Origin: a bacterium
GTDB taxonomy: Bacteria; Zhuqueibacterota; Zhuqueibacteria; Zhuqueibacterales; Geothermadaptataceae
Reading direction: 5' to 3'
Assembly (NCBI GenBank): GCA_024275575.1
Contig: JAJRYV010000022.1
Location: forward strand, 1 to 36,379
Length of the DNA stretch: 36,379 bases
Below, one piece after another: positions 1 to 9,813 of the stretch (positions are counted from its first letter, which is position 1; each line of letters opens with the position of its first letter). The position numbers and the translations under genes are program-made. Under the pieces are notes generated by a model, which saw nothing but the letters and a program-made list of their open reading frames with translations, did not search any database and was not told the origin of the DNA.

Positions 1-2
1 AA

Positions 3-1778
3 AATGCCGATGTTAACAAACTCCGGGGAGCGGTCGATTTCTGGGCGTTGGAGTACCACTTCAGAACACCTGCATTTATTGATTCACTCTACAATTTTGG
101 CGTCGACCGGGCGCTCATATCTTTGGGCGGCGGCTGGTATATGAACGAACCGGTGGCGCAAGTGATCGATACCATAAATGCCCGGGGTATGCTGTCGAGC
201 CGGTATGATATTTACACCGATGTCTGGCCGCCGGTGTATCCAAATCGTCCCTGGTACCGGACGTCAGGCTATCCCGATGATGTGATCGTCAATCGAGATG
301 GTTCCCAGAAGGAAGGCTGGCTGGCTTTTTTGTCGGACGGAACGCCGTTTCAGGGCTATTATACCTGTTCGAAAACCCATGCTGATTATGCACGACAACG
401 GATTTCCGCAGAACTGGCGACAAAATATTATAATAGCCGGTTTATCGATGTGGAACTTGCTTCCTCGTTGCATGAATGTTATTCAACAGTTCATCCCGCA
501 ACCCGCAAACAAGACGGAGAATATCGTGTTGAACTATTGAATACCGTAAAAAACGAATTTGCATTGGTAACCGGAAGCGAGGAGGCGAAAGACTTTGCCT
601 TCCCGGTTGTCGATTTCGGCGAAGGAACGATGTCCATCGCCCCCGCCGACAACGCCGGTTATGACTGGGCGACGCCCGTTGAAAAACCCGGTGAAGATTT
701 TATCCAATATAATATGAATCCGGCCAAACGAATTCCCCTGCACGGCCTGGTCTATCATGATGTTCACGTGCCGACCTGGTACACCGGTGACGGTCTCTCG
801 AAAGTGCCGGCATATTGGGATGATAAAGATTTGTTTAATATCCTCTACGCCTCCATGCCGTTAGTGATGCCGCCGAGTAAGGAATATTGGAACAGCAAGC
901 GGGAAAAATTTTTAACGAGCATCTTTTTAACGACCTCGGTGTTTAGAGAATGCGGTTTTGCCAAAATGCTCGAACACAGCTTTATCTCTGCAAACCGGAA
1001 AGTTCAGGAGACGCGTTTTGACAATAACTGGGTAGTCGCGGTAAATTTTGGCGATACAGAAGTGACCTACGCCGGCCGGATACTTCCTGCGAAAGGTTTT
1101 TTTGCAAGTAACGGTAATCAGTCGGTTTATCGCCTGCGGGAAAACAACCAAACAGCAGCCGTTGCAGATTTGCAGGATCGATTATTTATCAATTCTTCTG
1201 GAAATGAATTTGAATTTCGGGGCGTAAAAGTCAATGGTTCGGTTTTTATCAAAAAGAATGAAAACGATTTGGCGCTCTCTTTTATCGGCGCTCAATCTTA
1301 TGTTGAACTTAAACCGCGGCACCTGCCCTGGCCGCTCGATAATATTTCGGTTTTCACGAGAGCCAAGCGGCAGCCAGTCGGGCTGGAAAATTTACCAGAC
1401 GGATGGTTCAGATTAAAAAAATATGCCGGTGAAATCTATTATACGATCACCGGTGATTTCACTGCTGCAATTGCCAACGAAGAAAACCGGAATAGCACTG
1501 ACAAGTTTGGTTTATCACAAAATTATCCGAACCCGTTCAACGCAAGCACGACTATCAGTTATGAGATTGCAAGCGCCTCTTATGTAAACTTAACCATTTA
1601 TGATTTATTGGGAAAAAAAATTATTACTCTGGTGAAAAAAGATCAAACCGCCGGCCGGTTTAATGTGTTATGGAATGGTTTGAATGAAAAGGGACAACCG
1701 GTCAGTTCCGGCATTTATCTCATGCAGTTAAAAGCCGGAGCTTTTCACCAATGGAAAAAACTCATGCTGATGAAATAG
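3..1778 (+). CDS. Secreted glycoside-hydrolase-like protein with C-terminal sorting domain (5' end cut off)
   Basis: The frame is open from the left edge, so the true start lies outside the window; the TTG at 48 is only an internal codon. The body (about 500 residues) has the aromatic, acidic texture of a secreted (beta/alpha)-barrel carbohydrate enzyme, with stretches such as YDIYTDVWPP, FIDVELASS and VVDFGEGTM, followed by a beta-rich part. I cannot name the GH family; resemblance to GH101-like or DUF5696-type proteins is an impression only. The last 85 or so residues are recognisable: NYPNPFN, then a FlgD-like Ig fold ending in SSGIYLMQLKAG and KKLMLMK. This is the type A (Por/T9SS-like) sorting domain of FCB-group bacteria, so the protein is probably exported. 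It converges on the minus-strand PLP enzyme with only about 40 bases between them and no clear terminator. Confidence 0.75.
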   Translation, partial: NADVNKLRGAVDFWALEYHFRTPAFIDSLYNFGVDRALISLGGGWYMNEPVAQVIDTINARGMLSSRYDIYTDVWPPVYPNRPWYRTSGYPDDVIVNRDGSQKEGWLAFLSDGTPFQGYYTCSKTHADYARQRISAELATKYYNSRFIDVELASSLHECYSTVHPATRKQDGEYRVELLNTVKNEFALVTGSEEAKDFAFPVVDFGEGTMSIAPADNAGYDWATPVEKPGEDFIQYNMNPAKRIPLHGLVYHDVHVPTWYTGDGLSKVPAYWDDKDLFNILYASMPLVMPPSKEYWNSKREKFLTSIFLTTSVFRECGFAKMLEHSFISANRKVQETRFDNNWVVAVNFGDTEVTYAGRILPAKGFFASNGNQSVYRLRENNQTAAVADLQDRLFINSSGNEFEFRGVKVNGSVFIKKNENDLALSFIGAQSYVELKPRHLPWPLDNISVFTRAKRQPVGLENLPDGWFRLKKYAGEIYYTITGDFTAAIANEENRNSTDKFGLSQNYPNPFNASTTISYEIASASYVNLTIYDLLGKKIITLVKKDQTAGRFNVLWNGLNEKGQPVSSGIYLMQLKAGAFHQWKKLMLMK

Positions 1779-1819
1779 TATCAACAGCGCAAGTTTTAAA
1801 TCCCAGGTATTTGTTATCT

Positions 1820-3283
1820 TTACGCTAATCCCACATCTTTATTAAACGCTGCTATCCTCGTATCAATCTCTCCGGCCTGCCGTTGAATTTTCTCCCAGTA
1901 ATCCGGCGAATCATACCATTGTGCATTGAGTTCATCCAGCTCTCTGCCCTGCTGTTCAATCCAGGTAAAATATTTTAAATTATGAATGCGCCGTTTTTCA
2001 GGATAAGTCAATTCCAACATGTTGTCGGTGGTGACGCCTTGCAGAAATTGATGGTAGTCGCGCACCGCATTTTCTTTTTTATAAGCACCGAATCGATCGT
2101 GCATTTCCTCGATGCGACTGCCGTAGAGTTGCATCGAATCGGTAAAAATGGTAAATACGCTGTCTTTTTCCGTTAGTTCGTAATAGCGGGCAAACTTGAT
2201 CGCACCGATGAGATTGGCAATGCCGGAGATACCGAGTAGCGGCAATTGCTCGATGGTGTTTTCAGCGATCCCCAGCTCCAGCAAATAACCCTGCCCCGCA
2301 GGCTCGTTAAAAAGACGCAGCAAGTGAACGGGGAAATTATCATCGATGGCCACGACCATGTCGGTATTGCGTACATTGTGAATCCATGGTACATGTTTGT
2401 CGCCGATGCCCTCGATACGGTGGTCGCCGTAACCGTTGCATAAAAGTGTCGGACATTGCAGCGCTTCGGAGGCGACGTTTTTCATCTGCGGGAATTTCTG
2501 TTTCAAATAATCGCCGCAGGCAATGGTACCGCCGGAACCTGTGGCGGAAATGAGACCGGCCAGCCGGGTTGCACTCCCCAGGTCTTTGTGCAGCACCTCT
2601 TCGATAGCTTGCCCGGTGACGTGATAATGCCACAGGTAATTGCCAAATTCTTCGAACTGGTTAAAAATCATCACATCATCGCGGGTGGTGCGCAGTTCGT
2701 GGCATTTGTCGTAAATTTCTTTCACATTGGATTCACAGCCTGGGGTGGCGATCACCTCGCCGGCAATTTTTTCTAACCACTCAAAACGTTCACGGCTCAT
2801 GCCTTCGGGCAAAATAGCAATGGATTCGCAGCCGAGCAGCGCTGAATTATAGGCCCCTCCGCGACAATAATTGCCCGTGGAAGGCCACACAGCTTTCATG
2901 GATGTCGGGTCGAATTGCCCGGTCACCAGCTTCGGAACAAGGCAACCAAACGCTGCCCCGACTTTATGCGCCCCGGTGGGAAACCATTTCCCCACTAACC
3001 CAAAAATTCGCGCTTTCACCCCGGTGAGCGACGAGGGCAGTTCGATATAATTCACCCCGCCAAAAGCGCCGCCGGATTCGATCGGCGTATTTTTCCATGA
3101 GATCCGAAATAAATTGAGCGGATCGACCTTCCACAAACCGACCTTTTTTAAAGCATTTTTTATTGAGGGATCAATTTTGTCGGGATTGATCATTTGCTCA
3201 AAAGTCGGGATTCGGATTTTTTTCTCCTGCGCCAATGCGATGGAGTTTTGTCGTTGTTTTTCATGGATATCGAGGTTGATCAT
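1820..3283 (-). CDS. PLP-dependent fold-type II enzyme (cysteine synthase / threonine dehydratase superfamily)
   Basis: 487 residues. The sequence PTGAHKVGAAFG places the Schiff-base lysine at about Lys107, and SATGSGGT is the glycine-rich loop that holds the PLP phosphate; STGNYCRGGAYNSALLGC resembles the substrate-binding Asn loop. These are hallmarks of the tryptophan-synthase-beta fold type II family. It is longer than cysteine synthases (about 310 aa), with N-terminal and C-terminal extensions, so the reaction (beta-elimination, beta-replacement or ammonia-lyase) cannot be read from the sequence. The start at 3283 is supported by an AGGAGATAC ribosome site just upstream. It is probably a single-gene unit; the next gene upstream is on the other strand. 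Confidence 0.8.
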   Translation of the reverse strand: MINLDIHEKQRQNSIALAQEKKIRIPTFEQMINPDKIDPSIKNALKKVGLWKVDPLNLFRISWKNTPIESGGAFGGVNYIELPSSLTGVKARIFGLVGKWFPTGAHKVGAAFGCLVPKLVTGQFDPTSMKAVWPSTGNYCRGGAYNSALLGCESIAILPEGMSRERFEWLEKIAGEVIATPGCESNVKEIYDKCHELRTTRDDVMIFNQFEEFGNYLWHYHVTGQAIEEVLHKDLGSATRLAGLISATGSGGTIACGDYLKQKFPQMKNVASEALQCPTLLCNGYGDHRIEGIGDKHVPWIHNVRNTDMVVAIDDNFPVHLLRLFNEPAGQGYLLELGIAENTIEQLPLLGISGIANLIGAIKFARYYELTEKDSVFTIFTDSMQLYGSRIEEMHDRFGAYKKENAVRDYHQFLQGVTTDNMLELTYPEKRRIHNLKYFTWIEQQGRELDELNAQWYDSPDYWEKIQRQAGEIDTRIAAFNKDVGLA

Positions 3284-3490
3284 TGTATCTCCTGTATTTT
3301 GATGACCCTGTCTTTTTTTGATTTATCGTTATACCAGGCGAACCCACATCACTCCTTTGCGAAAATGTATCACCAGTAGCGTTCGAGCCGCTTCAGGACC
3401 TGCGTGGTGGAAGCCGGGTTTGGAAATTAAACAATAAATATTTACCTTTGCGAAAGTTCAATTCCTTTACATTGACCTGACGCACCCCCT

Positions 3491-3865
3491 ATGAAAAATA
3501 AATACATCATCATTTACGACGGCGTCTGTAATCTTTGCGCGGGCACCGTTACTTTCATCCGCCGGCGCGACCGGTATGCTGTTTTCGAATTCATACCAGC
3601 TCAAAATACCGCTATAATAAAAAAAATCTATCCCGATATAAATTCACTTGCTGCAGAATTGCAAACGATTGTTCTTCTCAAAAACGGAAAAGTGTTTACC
3701 AACAGTGATGCCGTTCTCGAGATCAGCAAGCATTTGGTCGGATTATGGCCGCTGGTCAGCGGATTTAAAATTCTGCCCAAAATTATGCGGGACTGGTGTT
3801 ATAAATACATCGCTTTAAATCGCTATAAAATTTTTGGCCGTCGGGATCGTTGTGGGTTGAATTGA
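3491..3865 (+). CDS. DCC-family thiol-disulfide oxidoreductase (DUF393, YuxK-like)
   Basis: 124 residues. The N-terminus IIYDGVCNLC carries the DxxCxxC signature (Asp10, Cys13, Cys16) that defines the DCC family of thioredoxin-like proteins, and the rest has the usual family spacing (RRRDRYAVFEFIPAQ, then a late RDRCGLN). Family members are presumed cytoplasmic thiol-disulfide oxidoreductases; no partner is evident here. There is no strong Shine-Dalgarno sequence before the ATG. It ends facing the minus-strand desulfurase-like gene, with a hairpin between them. Confidence 0.85.
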   Translation: MKNKYIIIYDGVCNLCAGTVTFIRRRDRYAVFEFIPAQNTAIIKKIYPDINSLAAELQTIVLLKNGKVFTNSDAVLEISKHLVGLWPLVSGFKILPKIMRDWCYKYIALNRYKIFGRRDRCGLN

Positions 3866-3876
3866 AGTTTGATGTG

Positions 3877-3900
3877 CAGGTATGCAAAGTCGCATACCTG
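3877..3900. terminator. Hairpin between convergent genes, probable bidirectional terminator
   Basis: CAGGTATGC and GCATACCTG form a perfect 9-bp stem around a 6-base loop, placed exactly in the gap between two convergent genes. The following T-run is short (TTT), so termination strength is uncertain. Confidence 0.5.
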
Positions 3901-3942
3901 TTTGACATGCCCCTTACAATTCGTTCGGCAAAAATTCAGACT

Positions 3943-5412
3943 TCACACGGCATTAAAGGCTTCTCGCATGTTAATGATAAATTTCACGTTACCTTTCGGG
4001 TGAAATTCTGCAGTTTTAGGGTCAAAATCATATTCATCTTGCCAAGCGTTATAATTTTCCAGTGTCGAGTTAATGCCTTCGATGATGTGTAGAATGGCGG
4101 CATCAGTCATCGTCGGGTGCAGCGAAATGCGAATCCAGCCGGGTTTATCGGTGAGATCTCCGTGGTCGATTTTGTCGGTGATGTGCTTCGACATTTCGAG
4201 ACTGACATCGAGTAAAATATGGCCATAAGTACCGGCGCAGGAGCAGCCGCCGCGTGTTTGGATGCCGAATTTGTCGTTAAGCAATTTGACGAACAGGTTG
4301 TAATGCAGGTTTTTTGAATAAAACGAAATGTAACCCAGACGATTTTCCTGCTGGTCTTCGAGAATCTGGATGAATGGATTTTTACGCATAGTGCTCATCA
4401 ACAGCGATTTTAATTCGCGCTCACGCCGGATTATATTATCTGAACCCATTTCTTCTTTCAGCAAAATCGCCAGCGATGCTTTGATCGCCTGCAGAAATCC
4501 GGGGGTGCCGCCATCCTCCCGGAGTTCAATATCCTCAAAAAAGCGATGGCCGCCCCATGGGTTGGTCCATAAAACCGTGCCACCGCCCGGATGATCCGGC
4601 ACCGTATTTTTATAGAGCTCTTTGTTAAAAAGAATGACGCCCGAAGCTCCCGGACCACCGAGAAATTTATGTGGTGAAAAAAAGATGGCGTCAAGGCGTT
4701 GTGCCTTTTCAGCCGGATGCATATCAATATCGAGATAAGCTGCTGAGGCCGAAAAATCGATAAAACACAGGCCGCCATATTCGTGCATGATCGCCGCCAT
4801 TTCATGGTATGGGGTGATGATGCCGGTCACGTTGGAACAGCCGGAAAACGAACCGATGATTTGTTCCCGTTCATGGTTTTCCTGGAGAATTTGCCGCAAA
4901 TGTTCAAGATCGGGCAAACCGTCTTCCTTGCGATTGATGATACGCACATCGCACAGGCACTCTTCCCAGGTCGTTTGGTTCGAGTGGTGTTCAATGTGAG
5001 TGATGATCACCAGCGGCCGTTTTTTGCCCTGCAAAGGAATGCAGTCTTTAAATTTTTCCGGCACCCGCAGGCCGAGAATTCGTTGGAATTTATTGATAAC
5101 CGTGGTCATGCCGAAACCGGCGAAAAGCAGAACGTCATTCTCATCAGCGTTGACATGTTTTTTAATAATGTGGTGTGCCTGGTGGTAAGCATCGGTCATC
5201 ACCGTACCGGTGAGCGTGGTTTCGGTGTGGGTGTTGGCGACATAAGGGCCAAGCTCATTGCTGATAAACTCTTCGATCGGCCGATACAAACGCCCACTCG
5301 CTGCCCAATCGGCATAGGTTATGGGCATTTCTCCACCGGGAAATGGGTGCAGAAATTCATCTCCGATGGTGTTTTTGCGAAATTTTTCAAAATATTTTTC
5401 CAGCGTGCTCAT
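3943..5412 (-). CDS. Class V aminotransferase, cysteine desulfurase-like
   Basis: 489 residues. Visible family marks are THIEHHSNQTTW (substrate and PLP ring region), FIDFSASAA with Asp219 (PLP ring nitrogen), SPHKFLGGPG with Lys249 (Schiff base) and QTRGGCSCAGTYGH with Cys390/Cys392 in the place of the desulfurase catalytic-cysteine loop. It is longer than SufS or IscS (about 400 aa), with extra sequence at the C-terminus. It may be a desulfurase, a selenocysteine lyase-like enzyme or another class V lyase; no Suf or Isc scaffold gene is near. The start at 5412 has a GAGAGGT ribosome site upstream. Confidence 0.82.
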   Translation of the reverse strand: MSTLEKYFEKFRKNTIGDEFLHPFPGGEMPITYADWAASGRLYRPIEEFISNELGPYVANTHTETTLTGTVMTDAYHQAHHIIKKHVNADENDVLLFAGFGMTTVINKFQRILGLRVPEKFKDCIPLQGKKRPLVIITHIEHHSNQTTWEECLCDVRIINRKEDGLPDLEHLRQILQENHEREQIIGSFSGCSNVTGIITPYHEMAAIMHEYGGLCFIDFSASAAYLDIDMHPAEKAQRLDAIFFSPHKFLGGPGASGVILFNKELYKNTVPDHPGGGTVLWTNPWGGHRFFEDIELREDGGTPGFLQAIKASLAILLKEEMGSDNIIRRERELKSLLMSTMRKNPFIQILEDQQENRLGYISFYSKNLHYNLFVKLLNDKFGIQTRGGCSCAGTYGHILLDVSLEMSKHITDKIDHGDLTDKPGWIRISLHPTMTDAAILHIIEGINSTLENYNAWQDEYDFDPKTAEFHPKGNVKFIINMREAFNAV

Positions 5413-5651
5413 TAAAATTTACCTCTCACTGTTGTTCGGGCTGGTAAATATAGAACGCTTTGCGATTCGATGCAAAGAAAAGTTTTTAAGGAAACTGATA
5501 AATAAAAACCGGCTTCTGCAAGGAAATAAAGTTCGCTAATTGAATTGCCTTCAAGTGTGAAAATGTTTATACTTTACGATATTAAAAATTCCGGTCAGCT
5601 TTAATCCGACCCGGTGATAAAAACCTGCCTAACCGAGCAAAAAAACACGAC

Positions 5652-5689
5652 AAATCCAGAAAGATACACAGGGGGAGTTCTCTGGATTT
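5652..5689 (+). promoter_or_regulatory. Leader hairpin ahead of tilS
   Basis: AAATCCAGA (5652-5660) and TCTGGATTT (5681-5689) are perfect 9-base inverted arms enclosing a 20-base loop that contains a Shine-Dalgarno-like AGGGGGAG. The 3' arm ends six bases before the ATG at 5696. The SD-like run is too far from that ATG in linear sequence, but folding would bring it closer. A role in translation control is inference. Confidence 0.4.
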
Positions 5690-5695
5690 ATAAAA

Positions 5696-7105
5696 ATGCG
5701 AAATAAAGATACGATGGATATCTCTCAACTCCAAAAAACATTCCTCAGTACTCTCGTGCAAAAATGCGCTGCGAAGAATGAACGCATTCTCGTTGCGTTC
5801 TCCGGCGGGCCCGATTCGGTCGTCTTATTGCATCTTCTCGCTGCGACGAAAAAACATTGGCAGGGTGAATTGGCGGCCGCACATATCAATCACCAGTTGC
5901 GGGCAGATGCGGATGCAGATGAAAATTTCTGCCGTGATATGTGTGCGAGGGAAAATATCCCGTTTTTCAGCGCCAGTGTCAAGGTTGAAAAATTCAGCAG
6001 CAGTCATAAATTGAGCATCGAAACAGCAGCGCGGGAATTGCGCTACCAGGCTCTCAACCGTATTTTACTCGAGCAAAAATTCACACTGCTTGCGCTCGGC
6101 CATCACGCCGATGATCAGGCCGAAACCGTATTGGGAAATTTGGTGCGCGGCACGGGATTACGCGGTCTGGCGGGCATGCCATTTAAGTATAAAAATCGCA
6201 TTCGGCCATTACTCGCTTTGCACAGTGATGAAATTTTAACCTGGCTAAAAAAATGTGAAATCCCCTATCGTATCGACAAATCGAATGTTGATACCAGGTT
6301 TCGGCGTAACGATATCCGTCACAATTTACTGCCTCGTCTGGAACGGGAATTCAATCCGCAGATCCGGGAATCGTTGAACAAATTGGCGCAAATCAGTTAC
6401 GATGCCGAGACTTGCCTCGTGCATCTGGCGAAAGATGCTTTGCAGACCCTGACGATCGAGGAAAATGAGAACAAAATTGTGCTTGATATTGAGCGATTTT
6501 GGCACTATTTTGTTATTTTACAACAATATGCTCTCAGGCTGGCAATCGAGAAGATTTCAAAAAATGAAATCCGCCCTAATTTTAGTGATATCGAGCGCAT
6601 TTTGACCAGTCTGCGGACCAATAAAATTGGCACGCAAGTTCCATTGCACGGGAAATGGGAAGCTTTGATCGACCGCGATGTCCTCGTTTTTCGCGAGACT
6701 GCTTCGCTTGATTTCAACTTTCGTTTAAAAAAAGGCAACGCTGTCAGGCACAAGAGCGGTTGGCAAATTCAGCTTTCAGAAACGTTGCCCGCAGAAATCG
6801 ATCCCCGCAATCATGCAACCCCTTTTATTCAATTTGTTGATCACGATAAAATAACCGGCGCAATTCGCGTCAGAAATCTACGAACCGGTGATAAGTTTTA
6901 TCCACTTGGACTGGGTGGCAAAAAAAGCATCAGCGACTATTTTACCGATCGGAAAGTCGCACTGCACAAGCGGCGGGAAATTCCGATCGTCGCTTGCGAT
7001 GATGGGATTATCTGGATCGCAGGTTATCAACTGGATGAGCGTTATAAAATAACCGGCCAAACGACTGCAATTTTGAAAATCGAATTTAAGGACAAAGATT
7101 TGTGA
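5696..7105 (+). CDS. tilS: tRNA(Ile)-lysidine synthase TilS
   Basis: 469 residues. TilS attaches lysine to C34 of the CAU-anticodon tRNA-Ile so that it reads AUA codons. The N-type ATP pyrophosphatase loop SGGPDS sits at residues 36-41, followed by AAHINHQLR, ALGHHADDQAETVLGNLVRGTGLRGLAGM and NDIRHNLLPRL, all typical of the family. The C-terminal TilS_C-type domain is present (VRNLRTGDKFYPLG, KKSISDYFTDRKV). An alternative start is the in-frame ATG at 5714, which brings the P-loop closer to the usual position. The stop overlaps the GTG of hpt by four bases, indicating translational coupling, a widely conserved pairing. Confidence 0.95.
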   Translation: MRNKDTMDISQLQKTFLSTLVQKCAAKNERILVAFSGGPDSVVLLHLLAATKKHWQGELAAAHINHQLRADADADENFCRDMCARENIPFFSASVKVEKFSSSHKLSIETAARELRYQALNRILLEQKFTLLALGHHADDQAETVLGNLVRGTGLRGLAGMPFKYKNRIRPLLALHSDEILTWLKKCEIPYRIDKSNVDTRFRRNDIRHNLLPRLEREFNPQIRESLNKLAQISYDAETCLVHLAKDALQTLTIEENENKIVLDIERFWHYFVILQQYALRLAIEKISKNEIRPNFSDIERILTSLRTNKIGTQVPLHGKWEALIDRDVLVFRETASLDFNFRLKKGNAVRHKSGWQIQLSETLPAEIDPRNHATPFIQFVDHDKITGAIRVRNLRTGDKFYPLGLGGKKSISDYFTDRKVALHKRREIPIVACDDGIIWIAGYQLDERYKITGQTTAILKIEFKDKDL

Positions 7106-7674
7106 GTTCTTTTACTGAACAACTGACCGCTGACCGAAACAATATTCTCCTGACCCGCGAACAAATCCAGGAAAAAGTAAAAAAAATAGCTGCGCAAATC
7201 TCAAACGATTACCAGGGTAAAATACCGGTTCTCATCTGTGTGCTCAACGGCAGTTTTTTGTTTTTTACGGACCTGGTGCGCCAACTTAGCATCGATTGTG
7301 AAGTCGATTTCGTGAAAATAAGCAGTTATGGTGACGCTCTCAAGTCCTCCGGCAAAATCGATGTGCTTAAACATGTCGATTGCCCGCTCGAAGGCCGCGA
7401 TGTCATCATTGTCGAAGATATCATCGACACCGGTCTGTCGGTGCATTTTCTGCGCAGGTGGCTCAAAGAACTCAACCCGGCTTCGTTGCGTTTTGTATCG
7501 TTGCTGATTAAAGAAGGGACCGCCGTTGTCGACTATGAATGTGAATACTCCGGATTTAAAATCGGCAAAGAATTCGTCATCGGTTACGGGTTGGATTACA
7601 GGCAGCTTTTGCGCAATTTACCTGAAATATATATCATGCCTGAAATGTTACTTCAAGCGATGGATAAAAAATAA
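7102..7674 (+). CDS. hpt: Hypoxanthine phosphoribosyltransferase
   Basis: 190 residues, the normal size. It salvages hypoxanthine (and usually guanine) with PRPP to give IMP or GMP. The PRPP-binding signature VIIVEDIIDTG lies at residues 101-111 with the acidic pair Glu105-Asp106, and VLNGSFLFFTDLVR and FVIGYGLDYRQLLRNLPEIY are the other conserved blocks. The GTG start overlaps the tilS stop (GTGA at 7102-7105), so the two are co-translated. A gap of about 140 bases follows before ftsH. Confidence 0.95.
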   Translation: MSSFTEQLTADRNNILLTREQIQEKVKKIAAQISNDYQGKIPVLICVLNGSFLFFTDLVRQLSIDCEVDFVKISSYGDALKSSGKIDVLKHVDCPLEGRDVIIVEDIIDTGLSVHFLRRWLKELNPASLRFVSLLIKEGTAVVDYECEYSGFKIGKEFVIGYGLDYRQLLRNLPEIYIMPEMLLQAMDKK

Positions 7675-7818
7675 AAACTGAAGCACGCTTAAACAGCAAA
7701 CCAGAATTCTGAAAACTTGTAAAGCTGACCACTTTCAGGCATTAATTGACCAAAAAGTTTACAACGCGTAAATAAAGGGTCGCTTCAGGGAAAACAAATA
7801 AATCGATATGGAAAATTT

Positions 7819-9801
7819 ATGAATTCGCACAAAAATAATCATAATTCCCACAACAAAAAAAATGATGACAATTTCCAATGGTCCAAAGCGACGAGAACAC
7901 TGGCCTTCTGGCTTTTTATATTTGTCATTTCAATTTGGCTGACCATGCAACTCGGCCAGGGGGAAAACCCGCGTAAAAAGATCAATTATTCCGATTTCCT
8001 GACCTTGCTTGAGAGCAAAGAAGTTGCCAAATGCACTATTGAAGGTTTTGAGCTTGTTGGCGAGCTTAAAGAAATGCGCGATTTCCAGGACGACGGACGG
8101 CAATACAGCCACGTTCTGGTGACACTGTCGGAAGAAATCCCCATCGAAACGGCTAATAAATGGATTGCTGATTATGGTATCGAGCTGGAATTTAAAGAGC
8201 GATCGCTTGACTGGGGTAATTATTTACTCAACCTTTTACCCTGGATTTTGCTTGCCGGTTTCTGGATTTTTTTCTTGCGACGCATGCAGGGTGGCGGTGG
8301 CGGTTCCCGCGGTATTTTCAATTTCGGTCGGTCGCGTGCCAAATTGATGTCCGAAAGCAGCCAGAAAGTGACCTTCAAAGATGTCGCCGGAGCAGATGAA
8401 GCGAAAACCGAGCTCGTGGAAATTATCGATTTTCTGCGCGAACCGGAGAAATTTCAGCGGCTTGGCGGTCGTATTCCCAAAGGCGCGCTATTGCTCGGGC
8501 CGCCCGGAACCGGTAAAACTTTGCTGGCAAGAGCAATTGCCGGTGAAGCGGGGGTGCCGTTTTTCAGTATGTCCGGCGCTGATTTTGTCGAGATGTTTGT
8601 CGGTGTTGGTGCTTCACGCGTGCGTGATCTTTTCGAACAAGGCAAGAAAAATGCCCCATGCATTATTTTTATCGATGAAATCGACGCCGTCGGCCGCAGC
8701 CGTGGCGCCGGCCTGGGTGGCGGCCATGATGAACGCGAGCAGACCCTGAACCAGTTACTGGTGGAAATGGATGGTTTTGAATCCAACGAAGGCGTGATTC
8801 TCATCGCGGCGACCAACCGGCCGGATGTACTCGACACCGCCCTGCTGCGCCCGGGACGATTTGACCGGCAAATCGTCGTTGACCTGCCTGATGTGCGCGG
8901 CCGTGAGGGCATTCTCAACGTGCACTCGAAAAAAATTTCCGTCTCCCGCGATGTCGATTTACAAGTGATCGCCAAAGGCACACCGGGTTTTTCCGGCGCT
9001 GACCTCGCCAACATGGTGAACGAAGCCGCATTGCTCGCCGCCCGCCGCGATAAACGCATTGTCGATATGAACGATTTTGAAGATGCCAAAGACAAGGTTT
9101 TGATGGGAACCGAACGCAAGAGCCTGATTCTCAGCGATCAGGAGAAGAAACTCACCGCCTATCACGAAGCCGGGCATGCGCTGGTCGCCAAATTCACCAA
9201 AGACGCCGATCCGGTGCATAAAGTAACGATTATTCCTCGCGGGCGGGCGTTGGGCGTTACTACTTATTTGCCCATCGATGAACGACATTCATACCCGAAA
9301 TCCTATTGCCGGAATTTGCTGGTGCATCTGCTTGGCGGCCGTAACGCCGAGAAACTGATATTCAAAGATGTGACTAATGGCGCCGGCAACGATCTCGAAC
9401 GGGCAACCGAACTGGCGCGAAAAATGGTCTGTGAATGGGGCATGAGCGACAAGGTCGGACCATTGGTTTACGGCAAGAAAGAGGAAGAAGTCTTTCTCGG
9501 CCGTGAATTTGGCCGCAGCCGCAATTACAGCGAAGAAACGGCACAGCTTATCGATCTTGAAATCAAAGATGTCATAACCCGGGCGGACGATAAATGCCAC
9601 AAAATTCTCAAAGAAAATATCGATAAACTGCATGCCATCGCCAAAGCGCTTCTCAAACACGAAACTATCGACGGTGCTGATATCGACAAGCTCATCAACG
9701 GCGAGGAATTGATTAAAGAAAACAAGAACGGCACTTCTGCACCTGTGGCAAAAGATGAAACAGAAACTGAAGAAACAGAGGACAACATCTCTGATAATTA
9801 G
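7819..9801 (+). CDS. ftsH: ATP-dependent zinc metalloprotease FtsH
   Basis: 660 residues, full length. It is an inner-membrane AAA+ protease that degrades misfolded membrane proteins and some regulators as a hexamer. Two membrane spans flank the periplasmic domain (about 27-45 and 134-154), then a Gly-rich linker. The AAA module has Walker A GPPGTGKT (227-234), Walker B IIFIDEID (near 281-288) and the second region of homology with RPGRFDR. The protease zinc site is HEAGH (449-453) with the third ligand Asp525 in [10 protein letters not shown]. The C-terminal tail is Glu-rich. The ribosome site before ATG 7819 is weak. It follows tilS-hpt, the usual order in many bacteria. Confidence 0.97.
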   Translation: MNSHKNNHNSHNKKNDDNFQWSKATRTLAFWLFIFVISIWLTMQLGQGENPRKKINYSDFLTLLESKEVAKCTIEGFELVGELKEMRDFQDDGRQYSHVLVTLSEEIPIETANKWIADYGIELEFKERSLDWGNYLLNLLPWILLAGFWIFFLRRMQGGGGGSRGIFNFGRSRAKLMSESSQKVTFKDVAGADEAKTELVEIIDFLREPEKFQRLGGRIPKGALLLGPPGTGKTLLARAIAGEAGVPFFSMSGADFVEMFVGVGASRVRDLFEQGKKNAPCIIFIDEIDAVGRSRGAGLGGGHDEREQTLNQLLVEMDGFESNEGVILIAATNRPDVLDTALLRPGRFDRQIVVDLPDVRGREGILNVHSKKISVSRDVDLQVIAKGTPGFSGADLANMVNEAALLAARRDKRIVDMNDFEDAKDKVLMGTERKSLILSDQEKKLTAYHEAGHALVAKFTKDADPVHKVTIIPRGRALGVTTYLPIDERHSYPKSYCRNLLVHLLGGRNAEKLIFKDVTNGAGNDLERATELARKMVCEWGMSDKVGPLVYGKKEEEVFLGREFGRSRNYSEETAQLIDLEIKDVITRADDKCHKILKENIDKLHAIAKALLKHETIDGADIDKLINGEELIKENKNGTSAPVAKDETETEETEDNISDN

Positions 9802-9813
9802 AACTGAACAGGC

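Noticed and set aside
4783-5415. Plus-strand open frame of 210 codons opposite the desulfurase-like gene
   Set aside because: The minus-strand gene has all PLP motifs and a ribosome site; the plus-strand reading has no recognisable motif.
7808-7822. Four-codon mini reading frame whose stop overlaps the ftsH ATG (ATGA)
   Set aside because: No ribosome site for it and such short frames arise by chance; kept only as a note on possible coupling.
8454-9119. Minus-strand open frame opposite ftsH
   Set aside because: Ser/Arg-rich shadow of the AAA domain; no start signal.
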